NCBI GenBank assembly: GCA_948514155.1
Contig: CAOQYA010000002.1
Coordinates: forward strand, 42,164-106,163
Direction of reading: 5' to 3'
Source of the DNA: an uncultured Eubacteriales bacterium
Lineage (GTDB): Bacteria; Bacillota; Clostridia; Christensenellales; UBA1242
Length of the DNA: 64,000 bases
The stretch's first letter is position 1. Every line of letters begins with the position of its first letter. Below the pieces are notes generated by a model. It saw only the letters and a program-made list of their open reading frames with translations, was not told the DNA's origin and searched no databases. A program made the translations under genes and the position numbers. Shown here one piece after another: positions 32,771 to 41,094 of the stretch.

Positions 32771-32811
32771 CTTTTCGTCCTCCTTTTTTGTTAATTAGAT
32801 TTTTCTTGAAC

Positions 32812-32938
32812 GGGGCGACGCAATCGGCGCGCGCGTAGCGCGCGCCCCCGCCCTCGGGCGCCAAGCGCAAAAAGTATTTTTGCGAGCCGCCCGAGGGCTG
32901 TAAATTTCGCCTCCGGCGAAATTTGCTTGCGTCGCCCC
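32812..32938. repeat. 127-base cruciform element inside the spoIIIA operon
   Basis: Perfect 12-base outer arms GGGGCGACGCAA/TTGCGTCGCCCC (32812-32823, 32927-32938) enclose three further perfect hairpins: GGCGCGCGC-GTA-GCGCGCGCC (32826-32846); CCCTCGGGC/GCCCGAGGG (32851-32859, 32889-32897) holding CGCAAAAA-GTA-TTTTTGCG; and AAATTTCGCC-TCC-GGCGAAATTT (32902-32924). This is a four-way-junction shape, strongly GC-rich, in the spoIIIAE-AF gap. No coding frame of note. Confidence 0.85.
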
Positions 32939-32958
32939 ACTTGTCCTTGCCCCGAGTG

Positions 32959-34167
32959 CTATAGGATGTTCGCACTGCACATCACAAGCCCAGTTAAAAT
33001 CACATACATGAACGACACAGCCACAATCATGGAAATAAGCATAGTCATGTTTTTGGAAAGAGTGCTCACAAACGAGGCAATCTTTCCGTCGCCTAGCGGC
33101 TCGATAATTCCCGCCATAAGTTTAAGCGCAAGCATGAAGATAATCAGTTCTATCACCGGTGCGATAATCGTTCCTGCAAGCAGCAGCATTCCGCACGCGC
33201 CGACAGCGTTCTTGATAAGGCTTGACGAAGCCAGCACAATATATAATCCGTCTGAGATATAGGACCCGACAATAGGCACATAACTCTTAATTGCAAACTT
33301 GGCCGTTTTTATCGAAAGCCCGTCAATCGAGCCGGCTGCAATTCCTTGAATGGATGCAAAGCCGATAAACACAGTAAACACAAGCCCAATCACCCACTTG
33401 AACATTGAGTTGATAAAGGAAATAAATTTGTCAAGTTTGACATTGTTGGAAAGATTGCTCACAAGTGACAAGACTGTGGAAATAAGAAACAGCGGCATAA
33501 GAAAGATTGTAAAAATGTTGATAATAAGGCTGGCAAGAAGAGCCATTGCCGTCTGATAGACAGACACGGACACGCTGCCACCGACCGCAGTCAGCATTGT
33601 TAAGAGAATTGGAAACACGGCATCCATTTGAGCCTTGATTGAGCCAATCGTCGAAGTTGTGACCGATATCATGCGCATTATCACCGAGAAAATGAGAATG
33701 ACCACCACTCCATATGTGACAAAGTGAATAATTGAGCCCATCGACTTGTTTCCGAAGTTGGGCTTCAAGTTCTGCATCATTCCCCCTAGAATTGCAACGG
33801 CAATAACGGTGGCAATAATCGGCAAAAATGAAAGCAGATTATCAAATATGAGATTGAGCAGCGCCTGCCAAATGGAAGTTGAGTCATTTGCAAAATCGCC
33901 GCTTATTATCGAGGCCAATTTTTCAAGAAAACTCTTGCCCTGAAAAAGGTCGGCCGCATTTCCGGAATTATTTAAAATGTCTTCAAGGTCGGAAAGGTCG
34001 AGGTCGCCAAGTTGGTCACCAACGGCATCGTCAAGTTTGTCTGAAAGGTCCTCTTCTGCACTTGCCGCAAAACAAATTTGTGGCAGCGTATAGTTTGCCG
34101 CTAAAATGGGAGACAGGCAGATTAGCAGCATAAAGATTGATAAAACAAGAACTTTTAACTTTCTCAT
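32959..34167 (-). CDS. spoIIIAE: Stage III sporulation protein AE
   Basis: Polytopic channel protein, 402 residues. An N-terminal signal-like segment (VLVLSIFMLLICLSPILAANYTL) is followed by a soluble region with LEDILNNSGNAADLF and about six to eight membrane segments; VPIVGSYISDGLYIVLASSSLIKNAVG is the recognisable family stretch. Its start overlaps the spoIIIAD stop by four bases. Confidence 0.94.
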   Translation of the reverse strand: MRKLKVLVLSIFMLLICLSPILAANYTLPQICFAASAEEDLSDKLDDAVGDQLGDLDLSDLEDILNNSGNAADLFQGKSFLEKLASIISGDFANDSTSIWQALLNLIFDNLLSFLPIIATVIAVAILGGMMQNLKPNFGNKSMGSIIHFVTYGVVVILIFSVIMRMISVTTSTIGSIKAQMDAVFPILLTMLTAVGGSVSVSVYQTAMALLASLIINIFTIFLMPLFLISTVLSLVSNLSNNVKLDKFISFINSMFKWVIGLVFTVFIGFASIQGIAAGSIDGLSIKTAKFAIKSYVPIVGSYISDGLYIVLASSSLIKNAVGACGMLLLAGTIIAPVIELIIFMLALKLMAGIIEPLGDGKIASFVSTLSKNMTMLISMIVAVSFMYVILTGLVMCSANIL

Positions 34168-34556
34168 GTCGGCAAGAGTTCCATAACAATGTTAAGAATG
34201 CTTGTCACGATAGGCAGCGACATGACAAGAATTATTATCTTGCCGCCAAGGAGGATTTTGTCTCCCAGTCCCCCATTTCCCGTGTCGGCGCAAAGGCTGG
34301 CGGTGAATTCGGTCAGATATCCCACTCCAATTATCTTAAACACGACGGCAATAAGATTTCCATTTAGCCCCGTCTTGTTTGCAAGCGAGCCCACAAGAGA
34401 AAGCACGCCGGAAATCGAAGACAGCACCATGATTAAAATCACAATGCCGCCCACCATGGAAATAATCATGGCAAAATCACTGCGCACCGGTTTAACAATC
34501 AGTGCGGCGATGCAGGTTATCAGCCCTATTCCCATGATTTTGAAGATTAGTTCCAT
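34164..34556 (-). CDS. spoIIIAD: Stage III sporulation protein AD
   Basis: 130-residue membrane protein with four hydrophobic segments, including MELIFKIMGIGLITCIAALIVKPVRSDFA at the start and VFKIIGVGYLTEFTASLCADTG in the middle, the family signature. Fourth gene of the operon; a transmembrane part of the SpoIIIA-SpoIIQ channel. Confidence 0.95.
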   Translation of the reverse strand: MELIFKIMGIGLITCIAALIVKPVRSDFAMIISMVGGIVILIMVLSSISGVLSLVGSLANKTGLNGNLIAVVFKIIGVGYLTEFTASLCADTGNGGLGDKILLGGKIIILVMSLPIVTSILNIVMELLPT

Positions 34557-34574
34557 GCTCTCTCCCTACTCTAT

Positions 34575-34775
34575 CTACAGCCCAAAGTCGAACATTTTTT
34601 GAATGGTGCCGAACAGGTCGCCAATCAGCGACAGCACCATAACGATAACGATTATCAGCCCTGCAAGTGTGGCAAATGTGCCAATTTCTTCCTTTCCGGT
34701 CTGTTTAAGAATTTGTGTGACGACGGCGGTAAGCAGTCCGATTGCTGCAATTTTAAAAATTATTTCCACTCCCAT
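34575..34775 (-). CDS. spoIIIAC: Stage III sporulation protein AC
   Basis: 66 residues with two membrane helices: IIFKIAAIGLLTAVVTQILKQTGKEEIG and FATLAGLIIVIVMVLSLIGDLF. Size and sequence are typical of SpoIIIAC. Eighteen bases before spoIIIAD in the operon. Confidence 0.95.
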   Translation of the reverse strand: MGVEIIFKIAAIGLLTAVVTQILKQTGKEEIGTFATLAGLIIVIVMVLSLIGDLFGTIQKMFDFGL

Positions 34776-34785
34776 AGCCCCCTCC

Positions 34786-35280
34786 TTAAATTAAAATCAC
34801 AATGGCAAAGAGCCCAGCGATAATTCCCAGTTTGAAGCATAGAGAGCCATATTTTTTGTTTTCTGCCGCGCATTTAGAAAGGCTGTCGTCGAAGCGCTTT
34901 AGAAAGTTTTGAATTTCTTTGGTCTGCCCCAGCACATCGCTGCGTCCCAGACTTTTGAAAAACAAAAACACCATTTCCTTCTCTTCGCTTTTAAGAAGCG
35001 GACAGTTTTTGAAAAGTTTTTCCTCGCTAAGTTCCTCAGTTCCTTCCAAATAACTGAGAAAGTTCTTATCAAGCCCAAACAAACTTTTCTTTGTCTTTTC
35101 GTCCATGCCCTCAATAAGTTTTTTCAGCCGCTCGCGTGAAAAGTTGATTTCAACATCCAGTTTCTGTGCAAAGAGGATAAGCGCCGAATAGAACTGCACT
35201 CGGCGTTTATATTTGATTGAAAAAACATATCCAACTGTCACGCACGCAATGAATAGCGCTGCCAAAATAATCCATTTCAT
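34786..35280 (-). CDS. spoIIIAB: Stage III sporulation protein AB
   Basis: 164 residues with an N-terminal and a C-terminal membrane helix flanking a helical domain of the type II secretion GspF-like fold. Landmarks are the early YKRRVQFYSALILFAQKLDVEINF and ending YGSLCFKLGIIAGLFAIVILI. The stop is 10 bases before spoIIIAC. Confidence 0.92.
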   Translation of the reverse strand: MKWIILAALFIACVTVGYVFSIKYKRRVQFYSALILFAQKLDVEINFSRERLKKLIEGMDEKTKKSLFGLDKNFLSYLEGTEELSEEKLFKNCPLLKSEEKEMVFLFFKSLGRSDVLGQTKEIQNFLKRFDDSLSKCAAENKKYGSLCFKLGIIAGLFAIVILI

Positions 35281-35281
35281 A

Positions 35282-36184
35282 TCACCACCTCATAAGTCTT
35301 GAAAAGTTTTCGTCATAAATTCCTTCAAGTGTGCCCGGCCCTTCGCGCATCGAAAGCACAACATATCGGGAAAACACTTTTTCGTCGATAAGTTCCCTAA
35401 ACGCCGCTTTTTTAAGGAAACTCTCGATGCTGTCAGAGTGAGTTGAAGCAATTATTCTAACACCCGAATTGCAGGCGAACTTTACCGCTTCCACATCCTC
35501 CCATTCGCTTAATTCGTCGGTGACGATTATGTTCGGAGCAAGCGAGCGGATGCCGTTTTCAAAGCCGATTTTCTTGGAGGCAAAACTGATAATGTCGCTA
35601 AAATTACCTAGACCTTTTCCGATGTTCAGTTCGCCTCTCTCGTCAAGCACAAGCACATTGAAAGCAAGATTTCTCTCCGAAAGTTGGCAGACAAAATCTC
35701 TTAAAAATGTGGTCTTGCCTGCGCCCGGCGGCGAGATTATCAGCGTGCTGTAAACGCCGTCCTCTTTCACGATGCTGGAATATGCTTTCAGCGAGCAGTT
35801 TTTCACCTCGTGAGGAATTCGGATGTTGACCGAGGAAAAGCCAGTCATAGTTTTAACTTGTCCCGCCTCTTCAATCATGTTGCCGCCAATGCCGATGCGG
35901 ATGCCGTTTGGAGTGGCGATGTAGCCCTTTTTGATTTGCTCGTTGACAGAATAGATGGAGCATTCGCTCGCGCGGAAGATAATCTCTTCAATCATTGACG
36001 CGGTGGCATATATTGCGCCCGAAAGATTGCGGGATTTTCCCTCGTCATTAAGAAAAAACTTCTGCCCCATGCAAGAGAGAAGCACCGGCTTATCGGCGCG
36101 CAGTCTAATTTCGTTAAGCGCCCCAAAGCCCACCCTGTTTTTGATTGGAAGAAAGATTTTATCGGGCAATATTCCCTCAAGCAT
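35282..36184 (-). CDS. spoIIIAA: Stage III sporulation protein AA (ATPase)
   Basis: Cytosolic secretion-type ATPase thought to power assembly or transport of the SpoIIIA-SpoIIQ channel. 300 residues: GALNEIRLRADKPVLLS near the N-terminus, Walker A SPPGAGKTTFLRD, Walker B-like VLVLDERGEL, and ASTHSDSIESFLKK. AAGGAGG precedes the start. I looked for a sigma-E promoter upstream; CATATATT (36202-36209) fits a -10, but no correctly spaced -35 was found. Confidence 0.95.
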   Translation of the reverse strand: MLEGILPDKIFLPIKNRVGFGALNEIRLRADKPVLLSCMGQKFFLNDEGKSRNLSGAIYATASMIEEIIFRASECSIYSVNEQIKKGYIATPNGIRIGIGGNMIEEAGQVKTMTGFSSVNIRIPHEVKNCSLKAYSSIVKEDGVYSTLIISPPGAGKTTFLRDFVCQLSERNLAFNVLVLDERGELNIGKGLGNFSDIISFASKKIGFENGIRSLAPNIIVTDELSEWEDVEAVKFACNSGVRIIASTHSDSIESFLKKAAFRELIDEKVFSRYVVLSMREGPGTLEGIYDENFSRLMRW

Positions 36185-36256
36185 AGCCGCCTCCTTAGCA
36201 AAATATATGCCCTGGCTTTATTTGCGCATGAGAAGAAAAAGGAGGAATTATGCCGA

Positions 36257-36280
36257 TAAAAAAAGTGGCGGCTGCCACTT
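36257..36280 (-). terminator. Terminator of the orphan gene at 36280
   Basis: AAGTGGC/GCCACTT stem (36263-36269, 36274-36280) and T run on the - strand; the stem begins at the gene's stop codon. Same stem as the terminator at 16452-16468. Confidence 0.8.
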
Positions 36281-37152
36281 CATATGGAAACAACATTTTC
36301 TAATATTGTGCTTTTAGAAAAATTCTCCATGTCCAAATATTGATCAAATGATATGTTGCTATTGACTGTGGAAGGTGTGTTTAAAATGTTGAAGTCGCCT
36401 TTATAGTTTTCTATAGAAATTCTTCCAAAAACTTTTTCAAGCGGACAGTCTTGACAAATATGCTGCGAAATTAAATCGCCAACAACAAATCTCACACCCT
36501 TGCAATTTCCATTGTATTTTCCCACTTGCAGTTCGCTTGTCCTGCAGCCTAAATGCTCTGCTAACAGCGGCTTCAGCATCGGCTCAGATAAGAGTTCACG
36601 CTTGGCAGCCGGATAGTAAATCGTCTTAACATTTTCAAGGTCATTTCTTCCTTCAAAAAGCAGGTCATATCCGTTATATGAAAGATCATCAATCAGTTTT
36701 TGTGGCGAGATTTCTGCATATCGCTTTTGCTGGAATAATGCTTTGGTTTGCCTCAAACTTTCAAGCCATTCAACTTGTTTTTTCCAGTTGGCAGATTTGT
36801 AAAGTTGAGAGTTATTATCGAAGAACTCTTTTGCAACATCAAAGAATGCGCTTTCAATGTTTTGCTCCTTGCCGTCCGATAAGCCTCTAAAGCCGCAAAG
36901 CGCTCCAACGCCGCTGCAGTGGCCGACAATCTTCAACTGATTAAAGTTGTCAACAAAAATAAACACAACATTTGCATTTAGTAAGTCCTCGACCATTGCC
37001 ATTTTGTTAAGGCATATGTAAGTGTTTTTTGTGTATGAAAAAAGCCTTGCGCAGTTCTCTTCAAAATGAAGAGGTTCAAGTTCTTTGGACGCAAAACTGA
37101 GCCAGCGACCTTTTCCAAAAGTGTTTAAATTTTCTAATTCAATTTTAAACAT
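36280..37152 (-). CDS. Hypothetical protein, 290 aa, likely leaderless
   Basis: Not recognised. Starting at ATG 37152 (MFKIELENLNTFGKGRWLSF) it has 290 residues; upstream in-frame starts at 37161 and 37200 lie in or before the promoter. It has an alpha/beta look, with VVFIFVDNFNQLKIVGHCSGVGALCG and YDLLFEGRNDLENVKTIYYP, several cysteines including CxxCP-like HICQDCPLEK, and no membrane segment. TATAAT ends seven bases before ATG 37152 and no ribosome site is visible. Own promoter and terminator; inserted between efp and spoIIIAA, which are adjacent in many Bacillota. Confidence 0.72.
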   Translation of the reverse strand: MFKIELENLNTFGKGRWLSFASKELEPLHFEENCARLFSYTKNTYICLNKMAMVEDLLNANVVFIFVDNFNQLKIVGHCSGVGALCGFRGLSDGKEQNIESAFFDVAKEFFDNNSQLYKSANWKKQVEWLESLRQTKALFQQKRYAEISPQKLIDDLSYNGYDLLFEGRNDLENVKTIYYPAAKRELLSEPMLKPLLAEHLGCRTSELQVGKYNGNCKGVRFVVGDLISQHICQDCPLEKVFGRISIENYKGDFNILNTPSTVNSNISFDQYLDMENFSKSTILENVVSI

Positions 37153-37159
37153 GGCTTTC

Positions 37160-37188
37160 ATTATATCACTCTTGCGCCGCATTTGCAA
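37160..37188 (-). promoter_or_regulatory. Promoter of the orphan gene at 36280, apparently leaderless
   Basis: TTGCAA (37183-37188), 17-base spacer, TATAAT (37160-37165), then seven bases to ATG 37152 on the - strand. Confidence 0.72.
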
Positions 37189-37197
37189 GATGTAAAA

Positions 37198-37221
37198 CAA
37201 AAAAAGGCGGCAAGTTTGCCG
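37198..37221 (-). terminator. Terminator of efp
   Basis: CGGCAA-AC-TTGCCG (37208-37221) and a seven-T run on the - strand. Confidence 0.82.
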
Positions 37222-37236
37222 TCCGATTTTTTAAAC

Positions 37237-37794
37237 TTATGCTCTACTCATGTAAGAGCCGTCGCGGGTGTCAATTCTCACGCGCTCGCCTTGGCTGATA
37301 AAAAGTGGAACATTGATAACATATCCCGTCTCAAGTTTAGCCGGCTTTGTGGCAGCCTTTGAAGTGTCGCCCTGCACTGCCGGCTCGCAGTCAACAATTT
37401 CAAGTTCAACAAATGTTGGAGGATAAACTGAAAATGGAGTTCCTTTGTAGAAATACATTGTTGCGTTCATGTTCTCCACCATAAACTTAAGCGCTTCCTC
37501 AACAGCGTCATAGTTAAGTGGAATTTGCTCGTATGTTTCTGCGTCCATGAAGTAGTAAAGTTCGCCGTCGCTGTAAAGATAGGTCATTTCCTTTTTCTCG
37601 ATAACTGCAACTTGGAATTTATCGGAAGGGTTAAAAGTGAGTTCCTTCACTTGACCTGTCATAACATTTTTGATTTTTGCTCTCACGAATGGTGAGCCTT
37701 TGCCCGGCTTAACATGCAAAAAGTCGATAACAGTGTAAACTGCACCGTCCATTTCAAAAGTTGTGCCTTTTCTAAATTCTCCAGCTGTAATCAT
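37237..37794 (-). CDS. efp: Elongation factor P
   Basis: tRNA-shaped factor that relieves ribosome stalling at proline runs. 185 residues in three beta-barrels; the modification/tip loop [13 protein letters not shown] and the closing [17 protein letters not shown] are typical. AAGGAG precedes the start. Upstream of the spoIIIA operon as in B. subtilis, but an orphan gene separates them. Confidence 0.97.
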   Translation of the reverse strand: MITAGEFRKGTTFEMDGAVYTVIDFLHVKPGKGSPFVRAKIKNVMTGQVKELTFNPSDKFQVAVIEKKEMTYLYSDGELYYFMDAETYEQIPLNYDAVEEALKFMVENMNATMYFYKGTPFSVYPPTFVELEIVDCEPAVQGDTSKAATKPAKLETGYVINVPLFISQGERVRIDTRDGSYMSRA

Positions 37795-37838
37795 GTATAG
37801 TCTCCTTAAAATAATTTTACTTTGCTATTCTAGCACAA

Positions 37839-38705
37839 TTATTGCGTCTTAGCAAGCAATTTTTTGTAAATTCTTTTCATTTCTGCGGCGTCTTTTGCCA
37901 TATGCCCTGCCGACTCCGAAATTATTCGCGGATGCAGGTCAAGTTCGACAAGAGCCTCGGCAAGCGGCTGAAAGTTTGGGCCATAGATTTCGTCGTCAAA
38001 ATTCAGGTGGCGAATTTCGCCTTTCTCGCCAAATTGAATTTTGGAAAAGTGGATGTGTGCGATGTTTGTTTTCTCATAGCCGATAACATCAATCGAGCGC
38101 TGCAGAATTTTCTTGAAATCGTCCTTAGTTTTCAGCGAGCCCTGAGTGAGCGCGTTGATGTGTCCAAAATCGAAGGTCGGAATAAGGTGGGCGTTGCCGG
38201 CGCAGATTTCAAGCACTTCTTCATATGTGCCAATTTGCATCTGCTTGCCCATTGTCTCAGGGCAGAGATAAATTCCCTCCAAAAGCCCTTCACTATCAAG
38301 TGCGTTCACAAGTTCTGAAATGCGCTCCTTTGCGATTTTGAAGGCATCGCTCCTTTCGGCTTTGCCGCAGGAAGCCGGGTGAAAGACCAGCCTGTCAGCC
38401 CCAAAAGCCCTCAAAAATTTAATGCCCGTCGTGATGTAGCCCCTGGTTTTTCCCAGCAGCACTTCGTCAGGCGAGGCAAAATTGATAAAATATGGCGCGT
38501 GCAGAGAAAGCGCAATGCCTTCCTCCTTAAACGCATCGCCAATCTTTCTTGCAGTCTCAGTTGGCATGATGTAGCCGCGGCCGAAAGAATATTCGAATGC
38601 GTCAAGCCCCCTTGCCTTCAGCCATTTAGGGGCCTGCAAGGTTGTTTTGTTGCCTTCAGCATGAAAACTTTCGCTGTTGCCCGCAGGGCCGAAAAGTGTT
38701 TGCAT
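37839..38705 (-). CDS. AP endonuclease family 2 / TIM-barrel protein (Nfo-like)
   Basis: 288 residues from ATG 38705, which has AGGAGG upstream; the longer frame lacks this. TIM barrel of the endonuclease IV superfamily with probable metal ligands in ISLHAPYFINFAS, RLVFHPASCGKAE, LCPETMGKQMQIGT, PTFDFGHINAL and AHIHFSKIQFG, ending RIISESAGHMAKDAAEM. These match the His/Glu/Asp pattern of Nfo. It likely cleaves abasic sites in DNA, although sugar isomerases share the fold. It stands where ribF often follows truB. Confidence 0.85.
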   Translation of the reverse strand: MQTLFGPAGNSESFHAEGNKTTLQAPKWLKARGLDAFEYSFGRGYIMPTETARKIGDAFKEEGIALSLHAPYFINFASPDEVLLGKTRGYITTGIKFLRAFGADRLVFHPASCGKAERSDAFKIAKERISELVNALDSEGLLEGIYLCPETMGKQMQIGTYEEVLEICAGNAHLIPTFDFGHINALTQGSLKTKDDFKKILQRSIDVIGYEKTNIAHIHFSKIQFGEKGEIRHLNFDDEIYGPNFQPLAEALVELDLHPRIISESAGHMAKDAAEMKRIYKKLLAKTQ

Positions 38706-38916
38706 AATTCCTCCTGGGGAGGCACCGACCTCGTTTAACGCGGGCACGGTGCTTTGCTAACCTAACCGCTACTCGGTCGGTTCCCTCCCAATCTCCCTCC
38801 ACTGGCGGGGCTCACCCAGCTTTCCCTCAAGCAAATTCATGAATGAATTTCTTTCGGTTGTCGCTGGGCAAAGCCCTTCCCCGACAAAGCTGGATGTCGC
38901 ATATTTTAATCAATAT
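38706..38916. repeat. Gap with three-way-junction repeat element, copy C
   Basis: Copy C occupies 38816-38893: outer stem CCAGCTTT/AAAGCTGG (38816-38823, 38886-38893), hairpin 1 AAATTCAT-GA-ATGAATTT (38833-38850), hairpin 2 TTGTCG/CGACAA (38858-38863, 38882-38887) around GGGC-AAA-GCCC-TTCC. The element's layout equals copy A although the stems differ in sequence. Left of it, GCACCG/CGGTGC forms another stem. No gene seen. Confidence 0.65.
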
Positions 38917-39756
38917 TTAATTTAGCCTTATTTCGAGTTTGAGTTTGCCCTCTCTTGCGTCCGCCAAGCCAAGAAAGGTGCTGCCAAAAAGATTATATCG
39001 TCCGTCTTTTAACTTGCATGGCAAAATCTGACCATTCAAAATTCTTATTTCATTTTCCTTCGAAACTTCCACTTTTTCAAAACTAAAAAGGTCTTCGGGC
39101 GCAATAACGCTGAATTTGCCTGCCTTCACATCTTCAAGCGAGAATGCATCTTTAAGTTTAAAATCTCCACATTTTGTGCGTATTATATCATAACACACGC
39201 CACATGTTGATAAACTCGCCGCAAGATCGCGACAGAGCGCACGAATATATGTGCCCGACGAACACGCAACTTTGAAAACAAAGAGGTTTTTTTCTTTCTC
39301 TTCGATAAGTTCAAAATTGTATATTTCAATTTCTTTAGGATTGAGAGTTGGCTCTTTCCCCTCCCGAGCAAGTTCATATGCTTTTTTTCCATTTATCTTT
39401 TTTGCTGAATAAGCCGGCGGCATCTGACTAAGCTTGCCTAAAAAGGTTGGCAAAATTTTTAAAATGTCTTCTTTTGATATTTTTTTATCGTCAGTTCTTG
39501 TTATTTGCCCTTCAAGGTCGAAAGTGTCGCGCTCCTCGCCGAACTTAAAGGTTGTGATGTATTCTTTATTCTTATTAAGATAAATGTCAAACAGCTTTGT
39601 GCAAGAGCCGAGCGCTATTGGCAGCAAGCCCTCCGCTTCAACATCCAGCGTGCCAAGGTGGCCGGCTTTGCTTGCGCCCGCCGCCCTCTTCACGATATTG
39701 ACAGCAGTGTTGGAAGAAAGACGACGAGGTTTATTTAAAAGAACAATTCCGGTCAT
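38917..39756 (-). CDS. truB: tRNA pseudouridine-55 synthase TruB
   Basis: Makes pseudouridine 55 in the T loop of tRNAs. 279 residues with the catalytic block GHLGTLDVEAEGLLPIALG (nucleophile Asp), MPPAYSAKKINGKKAYELAREG and ACSSGTYIRALCRDLAASL. The C-terminal PUA part is present. The start overlaps the nrnA stop by one base; part of the infB-rbfA-nrnA-truB cluster. Confidence 0.96.
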   Translation of the reverse strand: MTGIVLLNKPRRLSSNTAVNIVKRAAGASKAGHLGTLDVEAEGLLPIALGSCTKLFDIYLNKNKEYITTFKFGEERDTFDLEGQITRTDDKKISKEDILKILPTFLGKLSQMPPAYSAKKINGKKAYELAREGKEPTLNPKEIEIYNFELIEEKEKNLFVFKVACSSGTYIRALCRDLAASLSTCGVCYDIIRTKCGDFKLKDAFSLEDVKAGKFSVIAPEDLFSFEKVEVSKENEIRILNGQILPCKLKDGRYNLFGSTFLGLADAREGKLKLEIRLN

Positions 39757-40724
39757 TATTTTAACTCCCTAATCGCTTTGAGCACAAGTTGTTTAACTTG
39801 TTTTTCGCTGCCCTTTAAGTTTCTGCAAGCGGCCGCTTGAACATGCCCGCCCCCGCCAAAGTGCGCTGCTATTTTTGAAACATCATAGCCTTGCCTGCAT
39901 CTAAACGAGCAAGAAAAAGTGTGTGGCTCTTGCTGCTTGATAAGGCAGGAAATGTTTACTCCGTCAATTGACAGAAGTTTGTTGGAAAGGCCTTCAGTGG
40001 TGTAGTTATCCATTCCCGCTTGCTTAAAATCTCGGGCATTGAGCGAAGAGATAATGATATCGTCGCAGATTTCCAGTTTTTCAATCATGCGGCCTTGCAG
40101 TTTAAACATTGATAAAGATTGTGATTTAAGTAAAACATTGTTGGCCTCAACGGTGTCTGCCCCGCATTCGATAAGTTTAATTGCATTTTTGAAAGTGTCT
40201 GCATTAACCGAGTCGATTGTAAAGGCTGCGCTATCTGTAAGCAGCCCGCCATACAGGATTTTGGCCTCAGTTTTGTCTGGCTTTTTGCCCATAAATTCGA
40301 TAAACTCCAAAATCACCTCACAAGCCGAAGTGTATGGAAGAGTCAGTTCAAGTTTTGCGTCATTGAAAATGCCTGGGTGGTGGTCAAGCCTCATTGTGTT
40401 TGGGTGGTTTTTAAAAGCGGAGCAATATTTGCCCAGTCTTGCGGCTGTGGAGTTGTCCACCATGATTAACAGGTCGTAGTTTTCGGAAATAATTTCATTT
40501 TTTATTTTATCGGTCTCAAAAAATCGAGCGTCTGAACTTGTGATTTTGCTATCGAGAAAATAATCGACCTTTTTGCCCTGTCTTTCAAGAAAATGCCCAA
40601 GTCCAAACATGGAGCCAAGTCCGTCCGGGTCGTGGTTTATATGACTAAAAATCGCAATTGTTTTTGCGGCTTTAATCTTGTCTGAAATTTTTTGAAACTT
40701 AGTCGTTTTCTGGGTCGCTGTCAT
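39756..40724 (-). CDS. nrnA: Bifunctional oligoribonuclease/PAP phosphatase NrnA (DHH family)
   Basis: Degrades nano-RNA and pAp. 322 residues: DHH-domain motifs IFSHINHDPDGLGSMFGLG, LIMVDNSTAARLG, MRLDHHPG and YGGLLTDSAAFTID, and the DHHA1 end with FGGGGHVQAAACR. Starts 26 bases inside the 3' end of rbfA. Position between rbfA and truB is conserved in Clostridia. Confidence 0.95.
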   Translation of the reverse strand: MTATQKTTKFQKISDKIKAAKTIAIFSHINHDPDGLGSMFGLGHFLERQGKKVDYFLDSKITSSDARFFETDKIKNEIISENYDLLIMVDNSTAARLGKYCSAFKNHPNTMRLDHHPGIFNDAKLELTLPYTSACEVILEFIEFMGKKPDKTEAKILYGGLLTDSAAFTIDSVNADTFKNAIKLIECGADTVEANNVLLKSQSLSMFKLQGRMIEKLEICDDIIISSLNARDFKQAGMDNYTTEGLSNKLLSIDGVNISCLIKQQEPHTFSCSFRCRQGYDVSKIAAHFGGGGHVQAAACRNLKGSEKQVKQLVLKAIRELK

Positions 40725-41094
40725 TTTCTGTATCCTCTTGAGGTGGAATGTCCAGCCCTTTTAAAATTTCTTCCACTCTGATTGCATTTTGCATGTTTTT
40801 GTCAAACGCAAAATCGAGTTTTGGCATATGCGGCAGGTCGAGTTTTTCAGCAAGTTTTGCCTTGATAAAGCCCTCGGACCTTTTCAGCACCTTCATAACT
40901 TCGGGTGCACGCGAGTAGTCGCCATCGGTTAGCGCGATTTTGACTTTTGCATATCTGAAGTCTGGCGCAACTTTAACATCATTAACGCCAACAAAGGCGT
41001 CGATGCGAGGGTCGTTCATTTCAAACGCCACAATCTCTTGCAGCGCTTTTTGGAGTTTTGCATTTGCTCTGTCTATTCTGTTTGACATTTTCAC
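40699..41094 (-). CDS. rbfA: Ribosome-binding factor A
   Basis: KH-domain factor for 16S rRNA maturation. 131 residues with RIDRANAKLQKALQEIVAFEMNDPRI at the start and FIKAKLAEKLDLPHMPKLDFAFD; the tail is acidic (ENDSDPEND). Overlaps infB by four bases. Confidence 0.95.
   Translation of the reverse strand: MKMSNRIDRANAKLQKALQEIVAFEMNDPRIDAFVGVNDVKVAPDFRYAKVKIALTDGDYSRAPEVMKVLKRSEGFIKAKLAEKLDLPHMPKLDFAFDKNMQNAIRVEEILKGLDIPPQEDTENDSDPEND

Noticed and set aside
36185..36250. Sigma-E promoter of the spoIIIA operon
   Set aside because: CATATATT could be a -10, but no -35 at the right distance; not strong enough to list.
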